64,000 bases of DNA from Gigaspora margarita (lineage: Eukaryota > Glomeromycota > Glomeromycetes > Diversisporales > Gigasporaceae). Below are positions 44,976 through 56,939 of the stretch, piece by piece. Within the stretch, counting starts at the first letter, position 1; each line of letters opens with the position of its first letter. Location: assembly GCA_009809945.1 (NCBI GenBank), contig WTPW01000152.1, forward strand, positions 276,988 to 340,987. The letters are read 5' to 3'. Made by a program: the position numbers and the translations under genes. The notes under the pieces were generated by a model. It was not told the origin of the DNA and did no database searches. It saw only the letters and a program-made list of their open reading frames with translations.

Positions 44976-45940
44976 TATTCATATTAATGTTAGTACTAAC
45001 GTTGGTACTAATATCATATTAACATTGGTACTAATATTATATTAACGTTAGTACTAACATTGGTACTAATATTGCTAACATTCATATTAATGTTAGTACT
45101 AACATTGGTACTAATATTACTGATATATTAACGTTAGTACTAACGTTAGTACTAATATTACTGATATTCATATTAACGTTAGTACTAACATTGTTACTAA
45201 TATTACTGTCATTCATATTAATGTTAGTACTAATGTTAGTACTTATTACTGATATTCATATTAACGTTAGTATTAACGTTGGTACTAATATTACTGACTT
45301 TTATATCAACGTTAGTAGTACTAACATAGGTACTAATATTACTAAAATTCATATTAATGTTAGTAGTACTAATATTACTGAAATTCATATTAACGTTAGT
45401 ACGAAAGTTGTTACTAATATTACTGATATTCATATTAATGTTAGTACTAACGTTGGTACTAATATTACTGACATTTATATTAATGTTAGTACTAACGTTA
45501 GTACTAATATTACTGACATTCATATTAACGTTTGTTGGTACTAATATTACTGACATTTATATTAACATTAGTACTAACATTGGTACTAATATTACTGATA
45601 TTTAGTGCTAACGTTGGTACTAATATTACTGACATCCATATTAATGTTAGTAATAGCGTAGATAGGTACTAATATTACTGACATTCATATTAACGTTAGT
45701 ACTAACGTTGGTATTAATACGACATTCATATTAACGTTAGTACTAACGTTAGTACTAATATTACTGACATTCATATTAGCGTTAGTACTATCATTAGTAC
45801 TAATGTTGGTACTAATCTTACTGACATTCATATTAAAATTAGTACTAACATTGGTACTAATATTACTGACATTCATATTACTGTTAGTACTAACGTTGGT
45901 ACTAATATTACTGATAACGTTAGTACTAACGTTGATACTA

Positions 45941-46314
45941 TGGTGGAGATCACCTAAAGCCAACAAATTTTATATATAGGCACCAATTTTTTAGCTGAAG
46001 TGTAACATGATTGACCAATAAAAATGCAGAAAATTTTAAATTTTATTAATAAATTTTTAAATTTTATTAATAAATTTAAATTTTGTTATGTTTTTTTATA
46101 TATCAACGCCAAATTTTTAAATTATATATAACTTTAAATTAATATAAACTTCTTAAAATAAAAGATACTAAAGATTTTTTTTGTGGATTTGATAATTTAA
46201 TTAAAAAGCTATAAAATATACAAAAATTTTTTTTAGTTTATTTTATTTTAAAAAAATTATTAAAGGTTAAAAATTTTATAGTTAAAAGTTGATGGCTTTT
46301 CGTGATTTGCACCA
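45941..46314. mobile_element. TA-type MITE with TGGTG...ATCAC ends (in satellite)
   Basis: 374 bp, flanked by TA (45939-45940, 46315-46316). Left TGGTGGAGATCACCTAAAGC and, inverted, right TGGTGCAAATCACGAAAAGC, continuing CA(A/T)CAA. No coding capacity. Confidence 0.72.
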
Positions 46315-46376
46315 TAATTTACTGACTTTCATATCAACTTAGTACTAATATTGGTACTAATAATTACTGACATCTA

Positions 46377-46802
46377 AGTCGACCAATAATTGAGTGTCAT
46401 ATAATCGAGTCAATTCACTAGTACCAACTATTCATCGTTATCCTTTAAATATACCAATTATTTCATCATTTACATGCACTGACTATACTATTATACTTTA
46501 TCTCTCTATATATCTGATATCTAATTATCACTCTTATTCCTGCTGTTTTATTATCTTCTTATCTCCTCCTAACCTCTCTACATCATCCACATACCCTTGA
46601 TTTAGCTCCAACTTTCAAAATTTGCAATTTTTTTTTCATCCTTAAATAATTTTTTCGCATTCACTTCCAACTTTTTTATAACCCCCTGCATTAACCTGAT
46701 GCTTTAACTTGTTGAATATTAACAAAAGACTTTTTATACAAGAAGCTTCAGGTATCTCAGGTATCTCGGGTCCCTAATATTTTAAATACTCCTCATTAAG
46801 CA
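46377..46802. other. Non-coding, upstream of the second RING-type gene copy
   Basis: T/C-rich sequence with a 68-codon open stretch (46394-46600) that shows no domain. It may include the promoter of the gene at 46803, but no specific motif can be supported. Confidence 0.4.
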
Positions 46803-49191
46803 ATGGATTTTGCTACCAAAGAACGACAATGTGCAATAACTATGTGTATTAAAGCTCCATATCAGCCCATGAAAAGCATAACTGAGTGGGTCTAAGGTAA
46901 AGCCTGGCACAATAGTACTCTACCGGTCTATCTTAAAGTTGGTGATGTAATCTGTCAGCGGTGTTATAATGGAGTAATCATTAAACCTTCAACATCAATG
47001 AAAGAGCATGCCTGGGCGACTAGTATTCAAATCTTAGATGTAGAAGAACATGCAATAGTTGATCAAGAAGAAGCTTCAGAGGTAATAACATTTTCTAAAG
47101 CAATTAAAATTATGACAGATATTTTATACCAGCATGAAGTGGTGCAAAAATTACCTGCATTTAAAACCTTTGAAGAATTTCGCGATTATATGATAGAAAA
47201 AAATATATATCTGGCAGTTTTTTTAATAAACTCGTATCGTCAACGAATTTATCTAAAAAAAAAGCCTGAATCACACCCTAAAATTCTGTCACAGTTGCTT
47301 TTTGTTTGCTACATTCTTTGTGGTTTGCGGAATAAATTTATTATTAATACTAAGCGTAATCTAGCTCTTTATCTTGATTCTACAGGTACGACTGATATGA
47401 CAATTAATGCTTTGGTGAAACTTGATATTACATCAACAAAGCAAACTGTTTGGCACAAAAAAAAAGAAATATCTAAAGATCATACAGTTGCGGTAAGTGA
47501 TAATTTGAAGAAATATAATAAAAACGCCATAATTTTGAATGTAGATGACTATCATAATATACATACTAACTGAGTACCAAAAGATAACGAAACATCGATA
47601 GTGGTTAACATGATGACTATACTATTAAATCCGATTAAAGAAACATTACCAATTTTCATGAATTGTGATTTTGGAAGTATTCACAACTCAAAGCTTGTGG
47701 ATGCAGTTTCTCTAAAAGTAGAATTGGAAAATCGATTTATGGCATTGTTAGAAATACCTTTCAATGAACGGTGGCACAATAGGGTAAGTATAATCGAATA
47801 ACAAACTATGGAAGAATTAACTGTACATAGTTATGATCTTCAGCTTAAAGAAAGGATAAGTGATCGATTGTTAAATGATATAGTACTTGTTGATCTTGTA
47901 AAAATGATTTGCATTCAACTAACAATTACTTTGAAAGTTTTACTTTTATAAGAAAGGTAGATACGATGCAACAATATTTAAATATGGGTTACATCCTTCC
48001 TCTCGTCGCAAATTGGCCTGGCCAAATATACGTGGGAACCGGAATTTTCCACCTTTTGAAACATTTAAGTAATTCGAATATTTCTCAAGACATATTATCG
48101 TTCATTCTGATAATTGGACCATTACACATTTCTTTAAACAGCCGTGAACTTATCTATACACAATACCTTTCGTTCTTTTCTTTATTATATAATTATTTAT
48201 TTAATCAAACTAGGGGAGTTGGTATTAACGTTCAACCTTGGCGAATTAAATTGTTGCTTGAGGTAACTTGCCGTGGTTGGCTTCAAATTTTAGAAATTGT
48301 TAAGCAGAAATTTGGCCTCTGCGAAGATCTTGAATATCTAACACTAAAAGACCTAGTTGATAATTTAATTCTGCTTGTCCTCGATATATACACAATTTTT
48401 TTTGTGCCAGTGCATGGGAAGGCTACGAAGAATCAGTAATACGAGCATAGATGACTTTTTTATAGTTCGATTGTCATAATTATAATAAAGTGCCATTATT
48501 GTTCTTGTTAGATATTTCATATTGGACACGTATCAACCATCCTATTCTAGAAATTATAAAAATGCATTTGTCTAAATTTTCTGATTCCCCTATTGTATTA
48601 TTTTATAGTATTCTAAGGCGAACTACTCAAAAGCATAATGATGCAAAACATTTACAACGTCAAGCACATTTTATTAATTTTCATAAACATAAACAATGTC
48701 TTAATTAATTGCTTGAACATAAATTAACATGAAAAAGATATCCTTTAAGTCATAGGGATTTGAGTAGCTGCACCGAAAAAGCAGCATGTTTTTTATTAGA
48801 ATGCTTTATTAATATCCATAATCATATTGCTACAGATGGTATTATAAGTTTAGATTCAATCGAATCGATAACGCCTACCAAAAAAAAAATAAAAAGAGAA
48901 AAATCATATCATTCTAACATATTGATGCCAGCTATAGGAATTACAGCAAATATTAACTATCTTCCTTTGGGCTTTAGTACTTCGCAAAGGCCTAATCAAT
49001 TGATTTTATGTGATTAATCTCTTTGTAGTAAAGCTAATAAACACATAATTACCAACCTTTTATTACCTGATTTAAAGATATTAGCATGTGGTCACAAATA
49101 TCACATAGAATGCTTTAACGAAGTTAACCACAAGTGTCCACCTTGCGTTCTTGAAAGATGGAATACAATGAAATGTGGGCCAACTTCTTGA
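46803..49191 (+). pseudogene. Transposase-like protein with C-terminal RING-type finger, copy 2
   Basis: Frame opens at ATG 46803 (MDFATKERQCAITMCIK, then GDVICQRCYNGVI, a C-x2-C pair) and ends at TGA 49189-49191. Shared landmarks with 25405-28118, in order: TFSKAIKIMTDILYQ, a Leu-rich region with ILCGLRNKF, LDSTGTTDMTINALVKLD, LNVDDYHNIHT, VANWPGQIYVG, GPLHISLNSRE, YWTRINHPILEIIKMHL, and a finger CGHKYHIECFNE...CPPC at about 49088-49150. Breaks: TAA at 46893-46895, TGA at 47571-47573 where Trp fits, TAA at 47800-47802, frameshifts near 47900 and 48440, and TAA and TGA near 48707-48732. The candidate catalytic Asp in ADWPGQ is Asn here. No TIRs are apparent around it, unlike copy 1. No intron signal is obvious. 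Confidence 0.68.
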
Positions 49192-50181
49192 ACGCCTAAC
49201 TGATAGGGAAAAAAATACAAAAACTTGAAGGCGAGGAAGGTAAAGGAGTACTTATTATTGGTATAATGAGAGTAAAAAACTTATAACTCTTGTACAAAAA
49301 ATAAAAAATTTGTAATTTTTATTAAATATTAAATTGATAATCTGACCAATCATAACGAGTATTTCAATTTCATGTGATCAGCCAATCACAGAAAGTTATC
49401 CTATAAGTTTTTGATGCATTTTGTCCCAAAATAGTTACCTTTTTACTGCGTTCGTACGCATGTTCAAATTTGTAATTTAATACAACAAAAAATATACATA
49501 TTTACGCATTTGTGTTATACAATGATCATCATATGCTCCAGACACAATGCTATGCATTAGATATGTAAAGAATTTTATGAGTTTGGCTAGTTTATTAATG
49601 ATCGACCCAGATTTGGGGATCGGTTAAAGCCAGGTCTGTTTACATATTGATCTATACATTGCATAAGTTCCATTCTTGATATCTATGTAGCCTGCTAATC
49701 CCAGTTTTGGTACTACTGGTAATTATCATTAAAGTATAGATTGGAATCGCCTAAAGTTTTTCAATTGTTTAACCATTTAACTCAGAACTATAGAAGCAAT
49801 TTTTAAACGGTTAAACTATTCCAATCTCTAAATTAAAGCAATAAAAGCTTAAAGTTTTTGGTTTAAAGTTTTTGGTTTAAAGTTTTTACTATAAAATTTT
49901 TTTGAACACTTGTAATTTTTAATTATTTAAGGTCTAAAGATAAATTTCTATTGCATTCGCACTTTATTAAACTTAAATTTATTAAGAATTATTAGATTTA
50001 CAATTTTCAATAAATTTAATTAGTTTTTCTGCATTTGTCTTATGTAGAGATGAAAATGAAATTGATACTTGTTTTGTAAACTTTGTACCAAATTTTTCTC
50101 TCAATTTTATGGCCTTTCCTCTTGCATCAATTAATGAGTCAATGTTTTTGTCCAAAGCACCATTAACTTAATTCGTTATAC
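49192..50181. other. Non-coding with short hairpins and a 14-bp repeat
   Basis: An inverted pair AGATTGGAAT and ATTCCAATCT lies at about 49738-49836. TTTAAAGTTTTTGG repeats three times at 49854-49890. A CGTACG-containing stretch at about 49450 resembles, inverted, part of 44757-44975. No gene seen. Confidence 0.45.
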
Positions 50182-50709
50182 TGTTACAAGCATTATAGCT
50201 TTCTTAATATAACACCTGCAACATAACACATGGCAACAGGGATCTTGTAAGGATCAGAGAAGATATGAAGTGGTGTGCAAGTGGAATGTTACTTCACTAG
50301 AGCAGTTCAGTATATTTATTTATCAAAGAGCAAGAGAGTATTTATTTGGCAAAGATATATTTTATTTATTTATAATATAATATTCAAGATAGATAACTAT
50401 TCCTAAACATTAAAGGGTGGGGAGGGAATCTGAGTCTAAGCTTAAAGCTGATGTACAGGAAAGCAGAAAGCTAGGATTTATATATCTTTTGAAAAGTAAT
50501 AAAACAATAAAGCAATAAAACAATAAAACAATAAAGCAAAGTAATAAAACAATAAAACTATAAAACTATAAAACTATAATCCAATAAAGCAATAAAGTAA
50601 TAAAGTAATAAACCAATAAAACAATAAAGTAATAAAATAATAAAACAATAAAGTAATAGAAACACTTAGAATTTTCTAGTGATTAGAATTTAGAACCTGT
50701 TCTATAACA
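50182..50709 (-). repeat. 3' LTR of the minus-strand element
   Basis: 528 bp from TGTTACAAGCATTATAGC to ...TTCTATAACA. Its first 115 bp match 63886-64000 closely. It includes an (AATAAAAC/AATAAAGY)n repeat at 50500-50660. Preceding bases (50177-50181) are TATAC; the partner target duplication is outside the window. Confidence 0.8.
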
Positions 50710-51078
50710 TTTCTGTCCCCTTTTTTTTTTTTTTTTTTTTTTTTTATTAATATAATGTCATAGTAGAAACTTTGTTACAGCAGCCTTAAATTAATCCTAA
50801 GATTAATAGTCTCTTTGTTATCAAGTAGAAATAGGTGAGGGGTCAGATAAGTTCTTGGACCAGGCTAACAAATTCCTCCAACCTGAAAACTAGTTGAAGT
50901 AAAGAGATATGGCTATAGAAAAATTCTATGGTAAAGATTTCTAACTACATTTGTGCTACAGAGCACCCAACGTGACATTACACCTCCTATTTCCTATTTT
51001 ATACTATTATTAATTTAAACTAATAAAATAAATCTAGTTAGGATAGGTTGGAGAGAACCTAAGGTGTTAATCATAACA

Positions 51079-54000
51079 TTATAAAAAGCATGTTGTTAGG
51101 GGATAGCCTTGTAAGTACCATTTTTCAATAGCAGAGTGTAGGTTTATTGGTTGTATATGAGTTCTTGATGTATTTGCTTGAGTAGTGCTTGATGGTAGAG
51201 TTATTTTAGTACGTTTGGTTTTTTTTGTGATATTCCGGGCTATTTCCCATTGATGTTGAAATATACTACGTTGAGACCATATAATGTGATAAAACCAATT
51301 TAAAAGATTATTTGAGAAGTTAGTGAGAAAGAGTTCAGTTTGTTTTTTTAGAAGAATTTTGGTATTATGATAAGTTGATTTGGAGTATATTCCTAGAATG
51401 GTAGGTATAAGGAAGTTGTATTGTGTATTAGTGGAGTTAGTTGATAGTAATGAAAGGGTATTAAGAAGTATAATATCTGAGATCGATACTAATTGGGATT
51501 GTTGAAGTGTGTTATTAATTATATTAGTAAGCGATTGTTGAATGTTTTCAGTATTTTTGGAACATAGGAGTATATGGAGAGTATCTTCAATTGAAGAGCA
51601 TTTACAACATTGATTTGTTGTGTATAGGTTTGGGTAGCGGATGTTAAGGTTTTGCATTGTTGGGAGGTTGTTTGTTAGGATTTTGATATAGAAGGAGTAT
51701 AGAGAGGAGTTGTATTCTAGCGATTTAAGTATTTTAAAAGTTAGGCTCCAGTTTATATCTAAGGTATAATTGTTAAAAAATTTAAGAGATGACCAGGATG
51801 TTAGTTCTTGAATTTTGATAATATCTTTGATAAAGGAGCGAGCTTTGTGTGTTATTATATAATTGTTCCATAAAAAGTGAGTAGGTAGTTTGAAGTATGT
51901 ATAGGAGATTTCTATTATAGGTTTATCAGAGCCTTGTTTTGCTAGCAGGTCAGCTTGGTTATGCAGAGAACTAGTTGAATGTGATTCAACTTTGATAGGA
52001 GTGATAGAAATGTTTTTTGTAGATTTAATAGAGTTAATAATTGAGATTATCTCCCAGTATTTGTTTTGAATAAGTTTAAAGGAAGGAGGATTGATTAGGT
52101 TTTTGATTGCAGATAAGTTGTCAATATATATTGTAATAACAGAGTTATTTGGTATAGCAAGTAAAAGGGGAATAGTTGCCATTAATTCAGAATGAGAAGA
52201 GCCTGGAGAAGGATTTATTGCTGCATTAAAGTAGATAGAAGGGTCATTTTCACAAATCCAGCCTATACCGGATTTGATATTTGAGGATTGAAGATTTTTA
52301 ATGGAAGCATCAGTAAAAAAGTTAAGGTAAATTGTATTTAGATTAAGGATATTGTTGTATGTTTGAATTAGTTGATTTTGGTAGTAAGGGGTTTTAATAC
52401 TATGATATATAAGATGTATCTCTCTCGAGAGAATATTAATTTGGGGTTGATAGGGAGGGGGAGGTAAGGGCAAGTCTAAGTTGTTAAAGATATCAATTAT
52501 AGCAAGAATTTCTTTATAGTCTATTTGTAAAAGAAGTCTACTAAACTTGATTTGTCTATATGGAAGATTTATAGATTTGAAATTCCGTGGGAGATTAGTG
52601 ATTTCTAAAAGGCTTGATTGTCCTGTAGATGTTTCACTAGGTTGATTAATTTTATAGAGAGTAGTATGCTGAGATTTGTTTAATTGTAGGATGATTTTAT
52701 CTCGATTATTGAATAGTAGTTGGTGAGGAAGTGAGTTGGAAGGGGATATTAAATCAGTTGTATTGATGAAGCTGTTTTTTGAGGGTAGTTTAATATGTGG
52801 CCATGTAATATGGATAGAGTTAAGTTGTAGTGTTTGAGTAAGTCGAGTAAACCAAGAAGGTTGGTGACCTCTAGTTGATTTGTTTGTTCGAAGATATATA
52901 TTGTTCCAAGGAAGAAAAGAGTTGTTATTTGCAGTTGTAATTTGTTCAATAAATAAAATTTTGTTGTTTCTGAGGCTATTAATTGTAAGAATATTAGGAG
53001 TTGTTGGGAGTATATCATAGATTAGGTGTGTATGTTCAGGAAGAGAAGGTGGGAATGTTATAATTGGAGGGATAAAGGAAATTGTTATATTATTTTTAGC
53101 TAGTTGTGCAAGATAGAAAAGGAGAGTATAGTTTTGTGTTTTTCGATGATGCAAAATGAGAGTTTCTTGAGTAAGTTTAGGAGACCAAGTTTTTAATAGC
53201 CAGGATTTGATACGAGCAATTCCAATATCTGAAAGAAGTGGGAAGGTATTAAAAGTACGTTCGATATTAGAGATACTGACTTTTTGAATTAAATTAGTAA
53301 AAGTAGGTAAATTAAAGGCAAGTGGATTTGTGAGTGAGATGTTATTAGTGTTCTTGGCTAGTGAGAGCATTTTTTTTGTTTGTATAGAAAGTAATCAGGA
53401 GAGTTTGGTTTGTGTATTTTTATGAATAAGAATGATTTGTAAAAGATATTCTAAAGAGGGTTGAAGTATAAGGTTGAATAAGGAAGATATTTGCGAAGGT
53501 AATAATTTTTTGTATCTAATAAGAATTAGAAAGTTTTCTATTTTGTTATATATCATATCTAAAGTTGGTTTGGTTGAGCCTTTGCCATCATAGAAAATAC
53601 CTAGGTATCTAATTATATCTTCAGGTTTGCGAGGAGTAATTGTTTGATTGTTATAAAGAAGTTTGTGATTAGTTGTTTTTGAGTTTCTGGGGAGGATATG
53701 GAGTAGATCAGATTTGGTAGGGTTAACTTCAATGTTATTAATTTTGTATAAGATAGAGACATCATTAAGAATATTTTGTAGAGTTTCTGGATGTTCACAA
53801 TGCCACACTGTGTCATCCATATAGGCTAAAGGAGGGATAGTAATAGTAGTTGGAGTTGTATTGAAAATTGTATCAAGTGGTGAAGAGGAGGAGATTTTTA
53901 GGAATTGATTATTATATTTTTGAGCAATAAAAGCAAGAATAGGGTCATAGTAAATCTTCCAGAGGAGAGGAGAGTAGGTCTCTCCTTGTTCAATACCAGA

Positions 54001-54610
54001 GATAATAGAGACTGGTGATGTAAGTCCATAAGCTGTAATTATTTTAGCTGCATGAGAGGTATGTAGTTCAGTTATTAAATTAATGCCAGAGTTAGAAATA
54101 CCAATTCTTCGACAAGCATCTTGTAAGCGTCTGATATTAATTCTATCAAATGCTTTAGACATGTCTTGAAATAGTATCCATGCTTCTTTGTTGTAGGAGA
54201 TATAATGTTCGATAGTATTATGTAAAATTTGGATTGGTATATGTGTTGAAGAGTTTTTAGTAGCTGCGAAATTTAAGTTAGAAAGAAGGTTGTTTGTTGA
54301 AATTATTTTGTCCAGGCAGCTGGTAAAGATTTTTGTAAAGACTTTTTTAAAGGGCTCAATAATAGAGATTGGTCGAACTTGGTTAAGTGTAAAGTCCCAG
54401 TTGGATTTTTTTGGAATAAGGAAGATGTTTGAATATTTCCATTCTGTTGGTATTTTTTGCAATTGGAAACATTTATTAATAAGAGATCTGAAAATACTTT
54501 GTGCTGTAGGGCTAGCATGTTTAATATGCTCGTAGCATATTTCAGAAGGGCCAGCTGCTTTTTGGTTTGGAAGATTAGAGATTGTTTCTGACCATTCCTG
54601 TCCGTGATTG
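51079..54610 (-). pseudogene. LINE reverse transcriptase and RNase H
   Basis: The RT frame opens near 54610 (LPNQKAAGPSEICYEHIKHA) and keeps IPKKSNWDF, LFQDMSKAFDRINIRRL, EQGETYSPLLWKIYYDP and the catalytic LAYMDDTVW, so its active site is intact. A single TGA at 53395-53397 breaks the frame, which then continues for 763 codons to 51079. RNase H motifs are present with FFTDAS, SSHSELMA, IYIDNLSAIKNL and NQADLLAKQG. A zinc-binding tail QCCKCSSIEDTLHILLC follows. RT copies element RNA at the nicked target; RNase H removes the RNA strand. With so few lesions this is the best-preserved coding region in the window. Confidence 0.88.
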
Positions 54611-54861
54611 TTTTGAATAAGTCATTGAAGAGAGGTTCGAGTTCTGGATGTGGTTGATAAAGTTAGTTTAAGTTAGCAGGGATTGTTTGAAGAGGTTTTT
54701 CAGAAAAGTATTCTGAAAAATGGTTTTGTATTTGCTCTAAAATTTCACTTCGCTCTGTGAGGAGGGTATTGTTGACTAGAAGGCGATCAATGTTGATATT
54801 GTTATATTTTTCGAGTATTTTTTTTGTAAAAAAGTTTGGTGAAGTCTTTATAGGTTTTGTC

Positions 54862-56883
54862 TCAGTTTTCTATTTTTTGTTTAATTTCGTTATATAGATT
54901 TTGTTGATATTGATGATTTAGTGCAGTTTTGATAATTTGAAATTCATTTTTGATTTGGAGAAGGTTTGGGAGATTGGTTTGTAGAGAGTTGACAGGATAT
55001 TGGGTTTGGTATTTGTTGAGAAGGTTTGGGAAGTTAGGTGATTGAAAATGGTTTTTGAGAAATTGGATTTGCTTGTATCTATAATATAATGGTGATTGTT
55101 CAGGAGAGGAAGCATCTTGAATTTCTTTAATTGTTTTGATTTTCTTAAAGGGAATGTGTTTGGTAGCTGCTTTAGTTAAAGCTTTGCGTATTTGGTTCCA
55201 AGTAAGATTGAGTTGATTTTGGTTTGAAATTGATTGAATTATAGGAGAGATATGTTTGAGATTGCGTGTAGTTTGAGTGGAATAGTCTTGAATAGTTGAT
55301 TTAGAGCAGTTTTTCCAGAGAAAGCATTTTCTTTTTTGTTGCTTATAAGGTTTAGGTTTGTTGATTATAATTGAGATTTCTAAGGTTATTATTTTATGAT
55401 CTGATTCGAGTATAGTATCTGCGAGGATATCTGTGTATTTGATATTTGTAATCGATAGATTAGTCCAAATTTGGTCTATTCTGCTCTGGATATTGGCTCG
55501 TTGGAATGTGAAGTTCTGAGTATTAGGGAAGAAGAAACGGTAAATATCTTTGTATTGATGGCTATGAAGAAACTTGATGAGTTGGGATTCGGGTATTGAT
55601 GATTTTTTTGCTGGGGAACGATCTAGTCTTGGGTTTGGAACACTATTAAAGTCTCCCATAATAATAAGTTTGTAGTTGGAATTTTGAGCAAGAGAAATTA
55701 TATGTTCTTGGATATCTTTACGGAGTTGTTTCTTCTCTTGAGTAGGAACATAAATTTGTAAGAGACATATTGCCAGGTTTTTGAAGTGAAGATCAAGACC
55801 AATGACATGGCCATTGTAGTTATGTGTATGGGCAATATGTTTTGCAATTTTGTGATGAATAAAGATACCTACACCTGCCTGGTGTAGGGAAGAGTAAGAA
55901 CTCCAGAAGCTAGTATAGTTAGGTATTTGATTATTAAAAAATTTTCCTTCTTTTATTGAAAGATGAGTTTCAGAAAGGCCTAGAATTTCAAAAGAGTTAT
56001 TGTTAAGAGCTTCTAGAATAGATAGTTTTTTGTTTGGTTAGGTAAGACCATTAATATTTAAAGAGGCAATTTTAATAGGAATTGAAGCATATTCTAAGTT
56101 AAGAGAGGGAATTGGTGTAGGATAAATTGAGGGTTGGTTTAAAGAGAGTTCACAAGTTTGTAGAGATGGTATATTTGTTGAACAATTGGATTTAAGAGGA
56201 ATATTTAGAAATTTGAAAAGGTTTTTGAAGGGAAGTGGAGAGTGATTTGGTAAAAGAGATGTTTCATGTGGCAAGTATATGTGTGCTTCTTCAGAGTTGT
56301 ATTTGTTTTTTGTTTGGACAGAAAGTTTGATATATTGTTCAGAAAAGAATGTTGGGTAGTTTGATTTGATAAATTGTGTAAAGGAAGCAATTGTTTGAGG
56401 TGAAGGTAGAAGTTGAAGTTTGTAGTAGGATAAGAATTTGTTATAACATGTAGTAGGATCATAAAGATCGAGTAAACTAGAAGGAGGAGGATTGTTAGGT
56501 TTGCCTAATATAGTATTTGTAGTTGGAGATGTATTGTCATTGTCTGAATCTTCAAAAGTAAAATCTTTAAGAGGTTTGGATTTGGATAATGAGGTGTTTA
56601 TGAAAATAGATGGGATGGTAGTTTTTTTGGATGTTGTAAAGAAAGTATTTGGAGAAGGGGTCTCAGCAGGATTTGATGAATTGGAAGCTAAGACCTTTTG
56701 AGTTTCTTCTATAGAGTCGCTCACCGTATGCCCAGCTTTCACGGCTGTGCAAGAGTCCAAAGTCTGCTCTGTATGTTGATTCTGACTGTCATTAATTGGT
56801 TCTTCCACGTAAATAGGCTTTCCTACCTGCCTACTTACATCATTCTCTTCCAAAAATGGCCCATTATCAATGGAGAACATCAT
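54862..56883 (-). pseudogene. LINE protein, N-terminal region and AP-type endonuclease
   Basis: Starts at ATG 56883 (MMFSIDNGPFLEEND). About 260 residues are Ser/Thr/Pro/Asn-rich without a CCHC motif. The endonuclease then begins with IKIASLNINGLT and continues after a TAA at 56037-56039 (in frame, CAA likely) with GLSETHLS, GVGIFIH, IMGDFNSVPNPRLDR, RIDQIWTN and LESDHKIITLEI. These are the conserved Asn, Glu, Asp-Asn and Asp-His boxes of APE-type endonucleases that nick target DNA. The frame stops at TGA 54862-54864, where Trp fits (KIEN*DKTYK). A frameshifted linker leads to RT. Confidence 0.83.
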
Positions 56884-56939
56884 TATTTTGGAAGTGGTAG
56901 CTGCATTAATGTTCTCTATAGAAGGAGTTTTCTGTCCCC

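Larger units (their letters stand above)
40541..46376. repeat. 45-bp satellite array (15-codon period) with several insertions
   Basis: The unit starts ACTAATATTACTGACATTCA and continues TATTAACGTTAGTACTAACGTTGGT, 45 bp in all, repeated for much of 5.8 kb. It holds an 18-bp perfect palindrome AACGTTAGTACTAACGTT. Because 45 is a multiple of 3, several frames stay open on both strands (for example TNITDIHINVSTNVG repeats on plus). Variants mostly toggle ACGTT with ACATT or ATGTT, as expected for CpG loss. Bases 43982-44507 are N. Mobile elements break the array at 40644-40820, 40912-41821, 42466-42746, 42829-43245, 43366-43517 and 45941-46314, and a less clear insert lies at 44757-44975. Confidence 0.9.
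50721..56928 (-). mobile_element. LINE (Tad-like: AP endonuclease, RT, RNase H), near full length
   Basis: Flanked by an 11-bp target duplication TTTCTGTCCCC (50710-50720 and 56929-56939). The 3' end in minus sense is a poly(A) of 25 (T at 50721-50745). Content: an N-terminal region, an exonuclease-endonuclease-phosphatase domain, RT and RNase H, all in one order, as in the fungal Tad group of non-LTR elements. It lies inside the purine tract of the surrounding LTR element, so it is younger than that element. Confidence 0.9.

Noticed and set aside
43251-45605. Long open reading frames on both strands of the satellite (Ile/Leu/Thr/Asn-rich)
   Set aside because: They follow from a 45-bp repeat lacking stops in several frames; the same sequence is open in both directions and shows CpG-type rather than codon-type variation.
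52749-53018. Separate small genes within the LINE (also at 53613-53816, 54290-54535, 54918-55115)
   Set aside because: They are other-frame shadows of the RT/RNase H and endonuclease reading frames.
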